From: Sipunculus nudus
Taxonomy: Eukaryota; Annelida; Sipuncula; Golfingiida; Sipunculidae
DNA length: 64,000 nucleotides
Assembly (NCBI GenBank): GCA_026874595.1
Contig: CM049313.1
Location: forward strand, 10,167,508-10,231,507
Direction of reading: 5' to 3'
Shown here: positions 29,840 to 42,111 of the stretch, piece by piece
Position numbering within the stretch: position 1 is the stretch's first letter
How the letters are laid out: every line of letters begins with the position of its first letter
Position numbers and translations under genes: made by a program
The notes under the pieces: model-generated
Databases searched by the model: none
The model's input: the letters and a program-made list of their open reading frames with translations, nothing else
Told to the model about the DNA's origin: nothing

Positions 29840-32230
29840 TAGTCAGCAACGTACTGTGGCTAATTGGCGCGCAACAGCTCCGTGGCGATCAATCAAAAGA
29901 AAGGAAGAAATATCAAATAACAGAATTAAATGTGAAGGAGCGGCTGAGGCGTAAATATGAAACTATCTATATAATGTTCAGCAGCGTGAATATCCGCCAG
30001 TCTGGTGGATTTATCTTATGATTTACAAACCCAATTTTTTCTTTTATCCATATTGCTATCGATCCAGAACAGGAAACAGTTTTGGTTCTGCAGGTCTATT
30101 GCCTCAGGAAGCGAAAAATATCGATAAATCCAAAATACTGGACACACAAAAGGGCCCCACATACCATTAATTAATTCCAGCGGAGCGTTGGTTTAGTGTA
30201 ACTTTCGAACAAAATAATTTGCAGCTGAGACGTTCTCAGCTATTTTTTTTATCCAGCCAGCGGTAAAACATTGCTTCACCAAGCAAAAATTATGTCAAGT
30301 ATTGTTTTACAAATATATTAAGCCACGTGCCTGCACATTTGACATTTGCATAAGAAGTGAGCAAAGTCAGTCTCTAGTGGTGATTAATAAAAAAGAGTTT
30401 ACCTTTGAATTTTGGTAAATGGATTTTCCTTGTCAACAGCTGAAGTAATATCGAGCGCTCTGTTGTTTAGAACTTTCACAATGACATGAAAAGATTATAA
30501 GAAGCACACTCTTAAATGGACAGAAGTCGACTTTTTGTATATTGGCTGAATACTTATCGCTGCAGTATCAACTTAGGTCTCTGTTGCATAGGCACAGTTT
30601 TCAAAGATACATTAAATCAAGTTAAATGCTATGAACAAGTTTCTTTGGCGAAAAGGCTACCATAAACTCATTTTGTAACCCCACATACTTCGAGAGCTAT
30701 CTTATAATTAAATAATAATAAAAAAATAATTAATAATAATAAAATTGTTAGGAATTTTTTTAGGAAAAAGCCCTTTGGTCCATGGTATAAATATAAAAAC
30801 AAAGAATATTTGAACATATATACAAACAAACATGTTCACATGGGATATATTCGTAGCCCTGTCTTGGACACCTATAATTGTGTTATTCTTAAGTTTCGTT
30901 ATTTATTTCTCATGTAAAATGTAAACAAACCCCAATGAAATTTTCTGAATTTGTTTACCATCAATAAACGTTTTTGCCAAGTACAAGCGAGAAGTAAAGT
31001 AAAAGACTATTTTAAATAACTTAATTAAATCGATAACTTTATGGATTACCTATAATGTTGTTTAATTAACATTCCTTTATTCATTACCATACCTGGAACG
31101 TAAATCATTTAACGAATCTTCAACTTAATCATTATTGCACAATTCACAGATCTTTGGGCACAAAATTTCTCCATTATAAATCTAATTTCAAAACTCTCAT
31201 CGCGGAGTCTAAATTTGACAAAACTGGCCTCTATACAAATGTCACTTTATACATATATTTTTTCTTCTAGTTTAAGATTATAAATCTTATAAATACAACT
31301 ATTTATAGCAGGCTTAGAGTTACCTTGGCTTACTCTTATCATTTCTTGTTGAATATTGTATTTAATTTGTACAAACATACAGATAAACATTTTTTCCACC
31401 ATTAAGTCCTTGTCCAAACCAAAAACCCCTAAAACTACATCATTTAACAGACCTTTTATATCTGTGACCCAAACATAACTGTCTCAGTGGTATTTTATAT
31501 ACGAGACCTTTATTATAATAGAGTCTACAGGGTATCCTGAATTTTTATTGTAACCATGTTTTACCAATAGAGTATACATTTTTTTAAATTCCCACATTGG
31601 GATGTTTACATTCCAGTACGGCTACCATATGTAAATTATAACATTTTAATTTGTGTATTTGTAAGTCATTTGAACACCACGGATCGTTGCTTCTTGAAAC
31701 GTTTTAAAATGTATATACATAGATTTAATGGGAAAAGCAAAATAAACAAGCATTTCTCGTTTCAGTGACATCCGAACAAACTAAATCATTTCTCAATTTA
31801 GTGACATCTAAAGAAACTGAGTCATTCCTCGTTTAAGTGACTACTGATCAAAAAGGATCATTTAATTTCTCTTTGAATATTTGATAATAGAAAACATTAA
31901 TAACTAAAATATATTATGGTTATGATGTCATGGTTTGGTTAAGTATAAATATGGTTTCAGGGCGATGCATAAAAAGTTGAGTTTAAAAGATGAAAGGGAC
32001 ATAAACATTTGCAATAATATGTGTATTTTCTCACGCAGTTTGGTCAATTTGGGATGAATACATAGGCTTCCCAGGAAAACCATCCCGGTACATGCACTAT
32101 CTCAAGTTTACGTTACTATGGTTCTGTGTGTGTAAACCATAACAAGACTGCGTGACCTGAGTTCCAATCTTGAGCATGAGCGACATCTCCCAAGCAAGGA
32201 GATTAACTAGAGACCCATGGGTCTCGACGC
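29840..32230. other. AT-rich spacer upstream of the secreted-protein gene
   Basis: No gene was found. The promoter of the minus-strand gene should lie just above 29800, but no clear TATA box was identified. The 36-bp minisatellite at 31751 is listed separately. Confidence 0.5.
31751..31858. repeat. 36-bp minisatellite, three units
   Basis: Three consecutive 36-bp units begin CATTTCTCGTTT, CATTTCTCAATT and CATTCCTCGTTT; each contains a GTGAC word and most of a AAACTRAGT-like end. A fourth unit begins CATTTAATTTCTC and decays. Confidence 0.8.
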
Positions 32231-32249
32231 TAAGCTGCATTTGTCTATA

Positions 32250-32967
32250 AGGATATATGTTTATGAGGTTTTCCAAAATATTGGTCCTGTGATCAGTTTG
32301 ATGCTTACCTGTCTACCCAAAATCGAGTTATAATCCATAAACTAATTTGTGAATGGATGGGCCTTTTGACCTTAACCTTTGACCTTGTGACCCGAAAATA
32401 AAAAGGAAACTTCCCCTATTGGCAGGTGCACAACATGTTGATGGTGGAAGGGTTGAGATGAAAAGTTTGGCTTAAAATGCATCCACAATCTTTCTAAAGT
32501 AGTGGGTCCTGTGACCTTGACCTTTGATCTCATGACCCCAGAATCAACAGTTCTTAGTTTACTGCTGGGCCATATATAAGTCAAGTTTGAAACCAATATT
32601 TCAAACCAAAATGGTGTTATCATCTGGAAACTAATATGTGGATTGATGGCCCCCATGACCTTGACCTTGTGACCCTAAAATCCATAAGTTACTTCCACTA
32701 TTGGCAGGTGAGCAACACCTGAAAGATGTTGGTGGTTATTGGTGGGTCATATATAAGTCAAAATTGAAACCAATATGTCAATCCAAAATGGAGTTATCAT
32801 CCAGAAACAAATAGGTGAACAGATGGGCCCCTGTAATAATGACTTTTGACCTTGTGACCCCCAAATCAATCAGGTTCTTCCCCGATTGGCAGCTCAGCTA
32901 TATGTGGAAGATGGAAGGTTTGGGATGAAAAGTTCGGCTGAAAATGCATCCATAATCTTTCTAAATA
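32250..32967 (+). repeat. AGGTCA-rich satellite, left part of the array
   Basis: Monomers are about 145-180 bp and start with variants of TGTGACCTTGACCTTTGACC followed by GTGACCCCAAAATC. Two monomer types alternate: one continues with TTCCCCTATTGGCAGGT and GGGATGAAAAGTTTGGCTT, the other with GGGTCATATATAAGTCAA and GTTATCATCTGGAAAC. The array stops abruptly at 32967, inside a type-A monomer, where the DNA transposon begins. Confidence 0.9.
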
Positions 32968-33037
32968 CATAGTTTTCACTGACGTCACGGAATTCCCGGC
33001 ATATCCCCATGGCGGCCATTTTGTGGGTCAAGGTCGT
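32968..33037 (+). repeat. left terminal inverted repeat of the transposon
   Basis: It starts CATAGTTTTCACTGACGTCA and contains the perfect shared block TGGCGGCCATTTTGTGGGTC at 33010-33029. It includes a consensus CRE palindrome TGACGTCA at 32980-32987, about 120 bp upstream of the nuclease start codon. Confidence 0.9.
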
Positions 33038-33108
33038 ACTTGTTTATAAACAAGTACACGAGCAAGCGGACGGCATAACATTGAAAAAAAATTATCTGAA
33101 ATACGACA

Positions 33109-36100
33109 ATGGCAACAAAACCACTAAAGATAAAGTACAGAGACAGTCTTGACAACCTCGCACAGCAACGGTATAGTGAGAAATTAAAGCTTATAGGAGG
33201 GACTGACCCATATGAGGCGATCGAGGCGGGGGAGTTTGCGACCGACCCATGCGGTTTGCCAGCTTTGTCGTACGAGGACATTGTCAATTACCTGGTCTGT
33301 ACCCGGAGTGCGTACACTTTGGAACAAATGAAGGCCTACAAGTCCCTGGAGGCGTACAACTACGTGGTCAGCGGGTGGGTCAAAGAGGTGAAATACCGGG
33401 TGATGTGTCCCGATGGAAATTTTCTCATCATGGCCAAGGTAGGTGCATGGGCCAAACATGTCAAATTGTTGTCAAGGCACCTGTTTTGCACATGTGGCTG
33501 AATATATCTAATACTTATAAAAGGAATTCAGTTCACGTTTGTGCGCAATGTTCTCTAAAACCGCGCTGTGTACAATATTGTGCCATACATCATTTTAAAT
33601 GTTATTATCCCCGCAGTGACATAAGCGATATGAAAATAAATAATTTTTAATATTCATATAATTTTGAGTGATTTTTCCGTTTTTTTACCGAACACAGCCG
33701 AACTGTCTTCGGCAATCACCGGAATGCGTGCATCCTGGTCACTTAACCTCTAACACTAAGGACTATTGTTCATATGAATAACGCTTGCTTTCAATGAGGG
33801 ATTTGACCCACGTGCGTGGTCAGTAAAAGAGAAAAACACATGTTTCTCGCTTATGAAATGGAGAGTTCAACCCAGGAGGATTAATTACAAAACCTAATTC
33901 AAGGTCCCAATTTCAGGAACATGCGTGGGGTGGGGTGGGGTGGAGTGGTGTCTGGGATTTCAGGCCCCCAAAATTTGTCTGATACGATGAAATTAAAATT
34001 GCGGCGATTGAAAATGAATACGGACCCTCTGCATGGAGTCCCGTTGGGTCCGCTTCTGCTACTTACGAGGTATGCATATTTCTGTTTCTTTCTTCAGGAA
34101 CAGTTTCCTTGCAACGTACATTTAATAAGTCTTTCATGTGTTCCCACATCAACCTGTAATCTTTGTACGTCCACCGATGGAATCCAGTCAAATATCATCG
34201 AAAACCTGAATGCCCCCGCGTCTCATTCCGGTTCGCAATGTCAATACCATCACTGGCCAGGTCATCAAGGTAAACATACCAGGCTATAAATTTCTTGCCA
34301 CGAGGACAGAACCACAAAATAAATGTTAAAAATATTGGAGCGACTACAGGATCATTCACTGTCTCCACCAGGTTATGAGTTTATACGGACGGACGGTATG
34401 ATGTTAAGGATTCATGTAATTTAAAAGTGGCAAAATTAAGTTACAAGCAGCTGTACCTAGAAACGTTTTCTGTTCACAGAAGTGTTGTGCCTCAGAGAGG
34501 TGCGTGAGTTATTCTGCAGTCGTGCCAAAATGTTTATACATATCTTATGGAGACAGTTTCCCACTGAAAACCTATATTTTCTGTTAACTTTTAGAATAAA
34601 AAAAAATGAGCCAACATTTCACATCTCAGTTAATAAATCTCCCTAACCCCGGTAATAAGCCCGGTATACCGGGTCTATCAGCTAGTAATAAATAAGTACC
34701 TTTAGTCTAGGGTGTAGAGGTACAATTGTACAATAGGTGCGACACCAGTATAAAGATCAAATAGGAACACCTGGCGCCTAAAACTGGTGATTAATAGTGT
34801 CAATAGGGTCTCTTGAAGGGGGACCCCCCCCCTTTTTTTTTGTTCTGTCGCCGGAACCTTTTTTTAAGGGTTTCAGACCAAATTTTACGGCCTGAACTGC
34901 CCCTTTTCCAGGCCTGGGGACCTTTTTTAAGGGTTTTTATGCATGAGGTCTACTGGGTTGGACCCACCCACTTTTTCTGAATCCTGGATCCGCCCCTGTC
35001 CCTGATACCTGGGGATTCACTTGGGTTGGGCTATAAATCTTAAAATCTGCAGATGGGTTTTATGGGCAATATGATATGATCTTTTGTTTTTAAAATAAAA
35101 AAACATTTTTTGTATTAATATGTAAATTCCCAAGGATAAAGTAGTGTAATATAACATATCATGTCATATATTCACAGATTAATATCACTGTTTGCAGTAG
35201 CCATTCTACATCGATTTGTGTAAATAATCCACTTTCTTAGAAATAAAGTCCTGAAAAAAAGTGAAATGATGGGCTGAGGTATGAGTACTGTAGGTCTTTA
35301 TGCTTAAAACTCCAGTTTTTACAAACAATGAAAAATATCAATACATCAAGTATTATACATTATTAAATAATTTTAAAAATGCCAATCCTTAATTTACTAG
35401 TATCATAGATATGTTATGATTTATAAAATAAATCTTTTTACTGTCGAGGCTAAAGACATTCCAGTATATAATGAATATGGTGTGATTTGGTGGCACAATA
35501 TCACAATTCTATAATCTGAAGTCAAATATTGTCTTTTTTATAATACTAATAGCCATAGCAAGTAATTCTTTCATTTTGGATTTTTTTTATTTGCAAAATG
35601 TGAGGCGGTGTCGAAAATTTCAAACCCTGGATCACTTAAATTGGCTTAACTCCATATTTCTCAAACAGGAGTGGAATAATGGTAATTTGAGTGAATATTC
35701 ACAAATTTACAAACCGGGTCCAATTTACTAAATTAAAGCTTCTAAGTGTACAAAAATTAAGATTATCCTTTTTTGCTTTCTGTTCTTTACTGATTTATGT
35801 CATACTTAAATAAAACACGAACATATTGGCCTGTGAATTTTTTTATAGGCCTGTGAAGCTGTTCTGTTACACAATTCATACCCAAAAATGTTACCAGTTT
35901 ATTTGTAATTGTACTATTAATTTTAATGTATTTATTCTAATTTTTACAGGTTAAACATTCACAAAGACTGAATGAAAAAGCACTGGTTCCATGGGTGATC
36001 ACACAGAAGGTTGGAGTAGTTCTTGCTGGTCACTGTACCTGTATGGCAGGACTTGGGGAGGCTTGAAGTCATGTTGGGGCACTTCTGTTTGCTGTGGATA

Positions 36101-37272
36101 CAAACGTCCGACTGCGTGATTCAAAGACTGTCACACAGCAACCGGCCTACTGGCTTATACCAACTGGTATTTCCAAGGTAGAGTACAGCCCAGTGCAGAA
36201 CATTGATTCCAGTTCACACAGGTCATTAAAGAGAAAACTTGACAGTGCCATTACGAGAAGTCCATGTTCACCTACCAATCCTGCTCAGTCTGCTAAGCTG
36301 CCAGATGTTCCAGAGGCAACCGATGATGACTTCTCAGCTTTCTTGCATGCCCTGCATGGGACACCAAGCAAACCATCTTTCCTGGCCATCACTCCTGAAT
36401 TTGCTGCAGAATATGTTCCCACAGCTCTTGGGGATGCATACCCTCAATTGCTCACAGAACTTTTTAGCAATGATTTGGTTGAATTATCATGTGAACAACT
36501 AAATGAAAAATGTATGTGTGCTTTTGAAAATGTCAAACTTTCAGGGGCACAGTGTCAAAATGTTGAGATGGTCACTAGAGAGCAGTCTAACAGTAAGGAA
36601 TGGTTTAGGTTTAGGGCTTGGAGGGTGACTGCTTCAAGAGTCAAGGCTGTAATGGCAACATCACTGGAAAACCCATCTAGAAGTCTGATTAACAGCATCT
36701 GTTATCCAGAGAGGTTTTCTTTTAGTCCCAAAGCAACTCAGTGGGGTTGTGATCATGAAAAAGTGGCACAGGAAAATTATTGTACATTAATGTCTAAAAA
36801 TCATGAAAACTTCAAATGCGAAAAAAGTGGTCTGGTATTGGATCCTGAGTATCCATATATGGGGGCCTCACCTGACTCTGTCATTTCATGTGACTGTTGT
36901 GGAAATGGTCTGGTAGAAGTAAAGTGCCCATATTGTGTACGCAATGACAAGTTGCAGAACATTGACAGCAAGACTTCTTGCTTACAGATGACTGATGGAA
37001 ATTTGTCATTAAAGACAAATCATACATATTATTATCAGATGCAGGCTCAATTATTGATATGCAGAAAAGAATATGTTGACTTTGTTTTGTGGACAAAGGC
37101 AGATCTGCATGTAGAGAGACTTGAGCCAGATGCAGAAACACAGGATGCCATTGTACAAAAGAGCAGGGCCTTCTTTCAACATGCACTGTTACCTGAACTA
37201 ATTGCGCAGGTGTATTCTAGACCCAATCCTTCTGAGGTCATGTACAGTCCAGAGAACCTGCATGCTGCTTGA
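33109..37272 (+). pseudogene. transposon SWIM zinc finger/YqaJ nuclease, two exons, one in-frame TGA
   Basis: Exon 1 is 33109-33438 (donor AAG|gtaggt); exon 2 is 35950-37272 (acceptor tttttacag), phase 0, about 550 codons. At the junction the frame reads into VKHSQRLNEK and a SWIM motif CTCMAGLGEA-stop-SHV: cysteine codons at 36034 and 36040, a TGA at 36064-36066 where the third zinc ligand belongs, and histidine at 36070. The C-terminal half is a YqaJ/lambda-exonuclease-like nuclease: WRVTASRV, GCDHEKVAQENY (motif E), GASPDSV with the acidic residue at 36874, LVEVKCPY (E at 36916, K at 36922), and YYYQMQAQ. All expected catalytic residues are present. In the family this protein accompanies the transposase; its role in transposition is not settled as far as I know. 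The rest of the frame is open, so decay is recent or limited. Confidence 0.88.
33439..35949 (+). other. intron of the transposon nuclease gene
   Basis: This 2.5-kb stretch is non-coding. It contains a C/T-rich repeat at about 34810-34990 with two GACCTTTTTTTAAGGGTTT words and a GGATCCGCCCCTG word; a weaker relative lies near 22950-23040. No gene was seen inside. Confidence 0.7.
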
Positions 37273-38426
37273 GGCATCTTGTACCCGAAAGAAAGTAAAA
37301 TCAGGGAAATAGTCTCATTAAATGCCAACTATTATATAAGCTTTGTGTATTTGATTGAACAACTGTTTGAAGCGAAGTCTGGCCATATTGCTTATTACAG
37401 TAATGAAATATGTATAATTACCTAAACCTATTAGCAGTGTTTGAATATAAAGTGATTATTAGCGTTAAAATTAAGTGGTATTTCTCTGAATGAGGTACAA
37501 GTTTTAAATATTAACAGCAAACAAAAAAGTCTTCTGAACATTAATATGTATTTATTACACTGAATAAATTCATAATTATTAGCTCAGCTAATGTCATTCT
37601 GAACTATTGTGACTGTTCTGTATATTACAGCAATCCTACCATTCTAACAGCAAAGGGCTCTTGAACTGCCCTGCAACTTTGAATGCTAATTATTATAAAG
37701 GCAGAGATTTGACAATCAAACTGGAATCATGTCCATTTGTCAGACATATATTCATATAATCCTGCAGTTTTAACAATATTGGGAAAGTTTCCACAAATGG
37801 TCAGTATAAATGCATAACAAGCATCTTTAATGCACTGATGTACTTGAAAACAGCTACACATGTTGATCTTAGACAGGATTCATTTTATGTAACAGCAGCA
37901 GTGCTGTCTAAACCATTTTGTTTCAATTTATGGTATGTTTGATTGTGATTCTGATACTGACAGATGTTTGTTTGTTTAGCCAAAGTGTTTGTTTTATAGT
38001 AACACTGGGATGTATTTGACCATACCTTACTAAAATAAAACAGAAAATTAATAGTGTATAGTGCAACATTGTATTTATCATAGTTATTTTCATGAATGTT
38101 ACATACTTGCATAAAAGTAAATGCAAGATCTACTGTATGCATGACATATATTATTACTGCTTTATCAACTTAAATGATCATGAAGTGAATCTGCAGTAAT
38201 AAAAGTCTGATAAAATAGATTAATGATCTTTGTATAGGTATGTGTATTCATGGTTGGTCATTATCTGAAAATTACATGCAGACAACACAAACAAGGTCCA
38301 TGTTCAACAATGCTTGTTATGTTCCAGTGCACTGGTACAAGACACTTAAAACTCTTAGACTCTATTTTTAAGCTTATGAACATATGAACAGGTAGTGAGG
38401 AACCATGTGAAGTTGAATAACTTCCC
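37273..38426. other. spacer between the converging transposon genes
   Basis: This AT-rich stretch must hold the 3' ends of both transposon genes. No further gene was recognised. Confidence 0.7.
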
Positions 38427-41043
38427 TCAGTTAAATGGGACCACAGAATCGCACATGTTTACAAGACAACAACACACAGTAGCTATTTTGTCAATTGTTG
38501 GGATATCTTCACTAGAGGTCATCAGGTAGTCTATAGGCAGAGTTCCTGATAATATTCTGTATTTGTTCCTTACTAGGCCTATGACACGTTCAACATGTAT
38601 TCGAACATATGCTATGTTCCTTGTCCGTTCTATTTCAAGTGCTGGCAACTGGGTCCTTCCTTTTGTGAAGTTTGGGATTTTTACCTGTGCACATTTCAGG
38701 CCTACACTTTCATGTATATCGAACCCTCTATCAGCAAGCACTATGTCCCCTGGCAGTAACTTTTACAGTAGCCCGCTATGCTCTGTAATGTGCTTGTCGC
38801 TGGTGCGACAACCCCAAGATTTAGACAGGAAAGACACAGATTCCTGGGGTGTAATACCAAGCAGAAACTTGACAGTGTTGTGATGTTTGTAGGAACTCCA
38901 TGTTTTACTCCTTGCCAAAAGGTTTGAGGGTCTTTCAATGAAAATTTCAAAACAGTCAATAATGAGGCATACTTTAAGTCCAAAATAATTCCTGAATTCC
39001 ATAGTCATTGATAACCTTAGTTCCTCTCTGCCTGGCCAGTAGATACACCTTTTCAGCCTGATATACATAACATGAATGACTGCAACAAAAGTTCGAGAAA
39101 CAGTGGATGGTGAAACATCAAATCTGTAAGCTAAGTCTTGTATGGGGAAGTTGTGACGGAGTTTCATTAAAACCATTATCAGCTTCTGGAATTTCGTCAG
39201 AGCAGGTCGTGCACTGGTTGCTCGACTTTCTGGTATATATGGTTGTAGATAACTGAAGAGAACAAGAAGCAGGGCATAGTTGGGTAACCCAGTGTAGAAG
39301 TGAACTCTTTTATTATCATTTTCAAAAGTTTCCTCAGATATTTTCATCTTCTCCATATTCTGACGCATTTCAAAGCTTTCTGACATAAGCCTCTGACACT
39401 CTGTAGTCACCTTTTTACAAATATCACAGCTGCACTGTCCTTCATCTGATGGGTTAGTGCCTGAGCTGTCCTCCTCTTGCTCCTGTGTTTCCATGATGCT
39501 GCAATATGAATGTTCATTTCTGCTTGAAGAGCTGGCAGCTTGCTGAAGCAAAGGTGCTGCTTCTGAAATTCCACTTGCAGCATTGATATCCTTGAGCTCC
39601 TTTCGTTTTTTTCTGGTCTGGAGCCTGCAGTATCTGTGATATGGTTTAATATTGCTAACTCCACTCTGACGCTCTTGATCAGAGAGATATCTAGAGGGTG
39701 CCCAGTCAGGATTGCTGACATCAAACAGGTTTGCTGGTTTACCTGAAAATCAATATAAATGATTTGCTTAGAAATCAATAATCTAATAAAAACATTTTCT
39801 ATGACATGTAAATTTAGATTATCAGAGCTATACTTTAAATTTGGTCTGAAGATTGCTTGATGGCTGGCCACTTTACCTGTATACATGTTGTGTGGAATGA
39901 GGAATGAATTTTGTGTTTTGTTGGAGTGAATGGCATCCAGTAAAAACAAAAAAAATGACATTTGATTCCTCTGCAAAACACAATTCACAGCTTGATTTAT
40001 ATCTCTTGTAGGTTTGGAACAATATCTGCTTATTATTTGATGATACTGATACAAAAACTGATCGTGATATATCACTATATCATATATAGTTCAGGAATTC
40101 CAGTGCTTGTCATCATATGTATCAACTGTCAGTACTTTCCACTATGTTTCTAGACTAATTATATACATGTTTACCGGGAAAACCCCGTTTTTGAGCAAGA
40201 CTCTGATAGTTTATCGAACATTGCCATCTTGGATATACAATGAATACCATTATAGTTTTGACATTATAATCATTACTTCTATACAGAGCAACTCACTGAA
40301 ATAATGAATACCCATATATAATATAAATGATTATCTGAACACAGACAGACCCTGATGATGCCATTTTCATTTGATAAAAATCCTAGAGGACATGTTTGTG
40401 TACCAAAATTGTGTAAATAATTACATATAGTGATAATAGAGGAGGTCACAATATGATAATAGCAGCTGTTAAATAATATATGATCCCTGATATTCAGTTA
40501 TCCTCCTTAGCTGCTATACGGCTGTTCACTAGGAGGCGAGCAGGTACCTGTAGCACTATTATCCTCCAAACCTTAATTTTTTTTATCTCTTGTGACTTTT
40601 CTTTTTAATTTGCAAATATTTAAGCTCTATACTGACAGATATGAAATAACCAATAACTAAACAACTCGCATACTTCGTCAAGAGTGCTGCGTAGGTTAAC
40701 TAAATCTCTAATTTAATTGGATCCGCGAGCAACCCCCCCCCCCCTCCCGCCCGCATGCACCATACTCACTTTTAAAGAATCTTGTCTGTTTCTGTTTGTA
40801 ATATGATCATATATTATAATCTATCTTACCGCTGATAAAGTGATCAGAACAAATCTTGGTATGCTTGGATGGATTGAAATCTTTGCGGTTGATTCTGCTG
40901 ATCCACGCATCCCTTCGTCTGCTGCTGAGCTCCCCCGCTTGTTGCCCCTCATGTTTCCTCACTGTCGGGATGCCGAAAAATCCCCGCTTGACATCATCGT
41001 CAGCTCTGTTATGACAACCATGAACGGCACAAGTGTGCACCAT
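38427..41043 (-). pseudogene. transposon THAP-domain DDE_Tnp_4 transposase, two exons, one in-frame TAA
   Basis: Exon 1 is 41043-40830 (donor AGCG|gtaaga); exon 2 is 39742-38427 (acceptor ttttcag), about 510 codons in all. Exon 1 encodes a THAP zinc finger: CAVHGC near the N-terminus, DAWISRINRKDF, then CSDHF (C2CH). Exon 2 begins KPANLFDVSNPDWAPS, the usual stretch after THAP in these transposases, followed by a basic linker, a charged helix, a helix-turn-helix (FQKLIMVLMKL...LAYRFDVSPSTVSRTF), and the DDE core: LIIDCFEIFIERP (first D), VLADRGF (second D), and [16 protein letters not shown] (E). A single TAA at 38765-38763 interrupts the frame just before [12 protein letters not shown]; the frame stays the same on both sides. 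Truncation there would remove the last two catalytic acids. An intron of 1.1 kb separates the exons. Confidence 0.9.
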
Positions 41044-41144
41044 TTTATATTAAATGTCCATATGCGAATGTTCAGAGCTCGACACTGCCTGGGACGTCGT
41101 TTGACAGACACGTGTAGTCTGTTTATTTACTGTTCAGTGACCCA

Positions 41145-41215
41145 CGACACCTCGACCCACAAAATGGCCGCCAGGGAATTCCCTGTAACGCGTGACGTCA
41201 CGGGAAAACCATGTA
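41145..41215 (-). repeat. right terminal inverted repeat of the transposon
   Basis: On the minus strand it starts CATGGTTTTCCCGTGACGTC and carries the same 20-bp block at 41154-41173. The CRE palindrome TGACGTCA is at 41193-41200, about 150 bp upstream of the THAP start codon. Confidence 0.9.
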
Positions 41216-42111
41216 TAAGTGGGTACTGTGACCTTGACCTTTGACCTAATGACCCCAAAACTAAACAGAATCTTCCCCTATTGGCAGGTTAGCAATATCC
41301 TGAAGATGGAAGGTGTGGGATGAAAAGTTTGGCTTCAAATGGATATGCATTCTTTTTAAATAAGTTGGTCCTGTGACCTTAACCTTTGGCCTTATAACCC
41401 CAAAATCAAAAGGATTCTTACATTATTGATGGGTCATATTTAAGTCAAAACTGAAACCAATATGTCAATCCAAACTGGAGTTATCATCCAGAAACAAAAA
41501 TGTGAACAGATGGGCCCCTGTGACTGTGACCATGACCTTTGACCTTGTGACCCCCAAATCAATCAGGTTCTTTCCCTATTGGCAGCTCAGCTATATGTGC
41601 AAGATGGAAGGTTTGGGATGAAAAGTTTTGCTTAAAATGCATTCACAATCTTTCTAAATAAGTGGGTACTGTGACCTTGACATTTGACCTAATGATCCAA
41701 AAACTAAACAGAATCTTCCCCTATCGGCAGGTTAGCAATATCTTGAAGATGGAAGGTTTGGGATGAAAAGTTTGGCTTCAAATGCATATGCATTCTTTTT
41801 AAAGAAATGAGTCCTGTGACCTTGGCCTTTGACCGTTGGACCCCAAAATCGACACAGTTCTTACTTTAATGGTGAGTCATATATAAGTTAAGTTTGAAAA
41901 AAAATATGTCTAACTAAACTGGAGTTATCATCTGGAAACTAATTTGTGAACAGAAGGCCCCTGTGACCTTGACTTTGACCATGTGACCCCAAAGTCATTT
42001 TTGCTCTCCCCATTGTGGCAAGACAGCTAAATGCGCAAAATGGAAAGTTTGGGATGAAAAGCTTGGCTTAAAAAGCAGCATTATCTTTTTAAATATGTCA
42101 GTCCTGTAACC
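41216..42111 (+). repeat. AGGTCA-rich satellite, middle part of the array
   Basis: Six monomers start at about 41224, 41375, 41525, 41671, 41817 and 41960, so the period is 143-151 bp. Types A and B alternate, which makes a higher-order unit near 292 bp. Nearly every monomer has clustered TGACCT half sites; several have the direct repeat TGACCTTTGACC. The array is cut at 42111 by a LINE. Confidence 0.92.

Larger units (their letters stand above)
32968..41215. mobile_element. 8.25-kb ISL2EU-like DNA transposon (SWIM-YqaJ nuclease plus THAP-DDE transposase)
   Basis: Terminal inverted repeats of about 70 bp begin CATRGTTTTC and share TGACGTCACG and a perfect 20-bp block (33010-33029 and 41154-41173). 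Flanks TTTCTAAATA and TAAGTGGGT join to the sequence of an undisturbed satellite monomer at about 41650, with a short duplication (TA or ATA). Inside are two converging genes: a plus-strand SWIM/YqaJ protein and a minus-strand THAP/DDE_Tnp_4 transposase. This pairing matches my recollection of ISL2EU elements in the PIF/Harbinger-IS5 group. Both genes carry one premature stop, so this copy is probably inactive. Exact ends are uncertain by 1-3 bp. Confidence 0.9.

Noticed and set aside
33921-34289. Plus-strand open frame of 122 codons in the transposon
   Set aside because: It lies in the intron of the nuclease gene and starts in a GGGGT simple repeat; no known domain.
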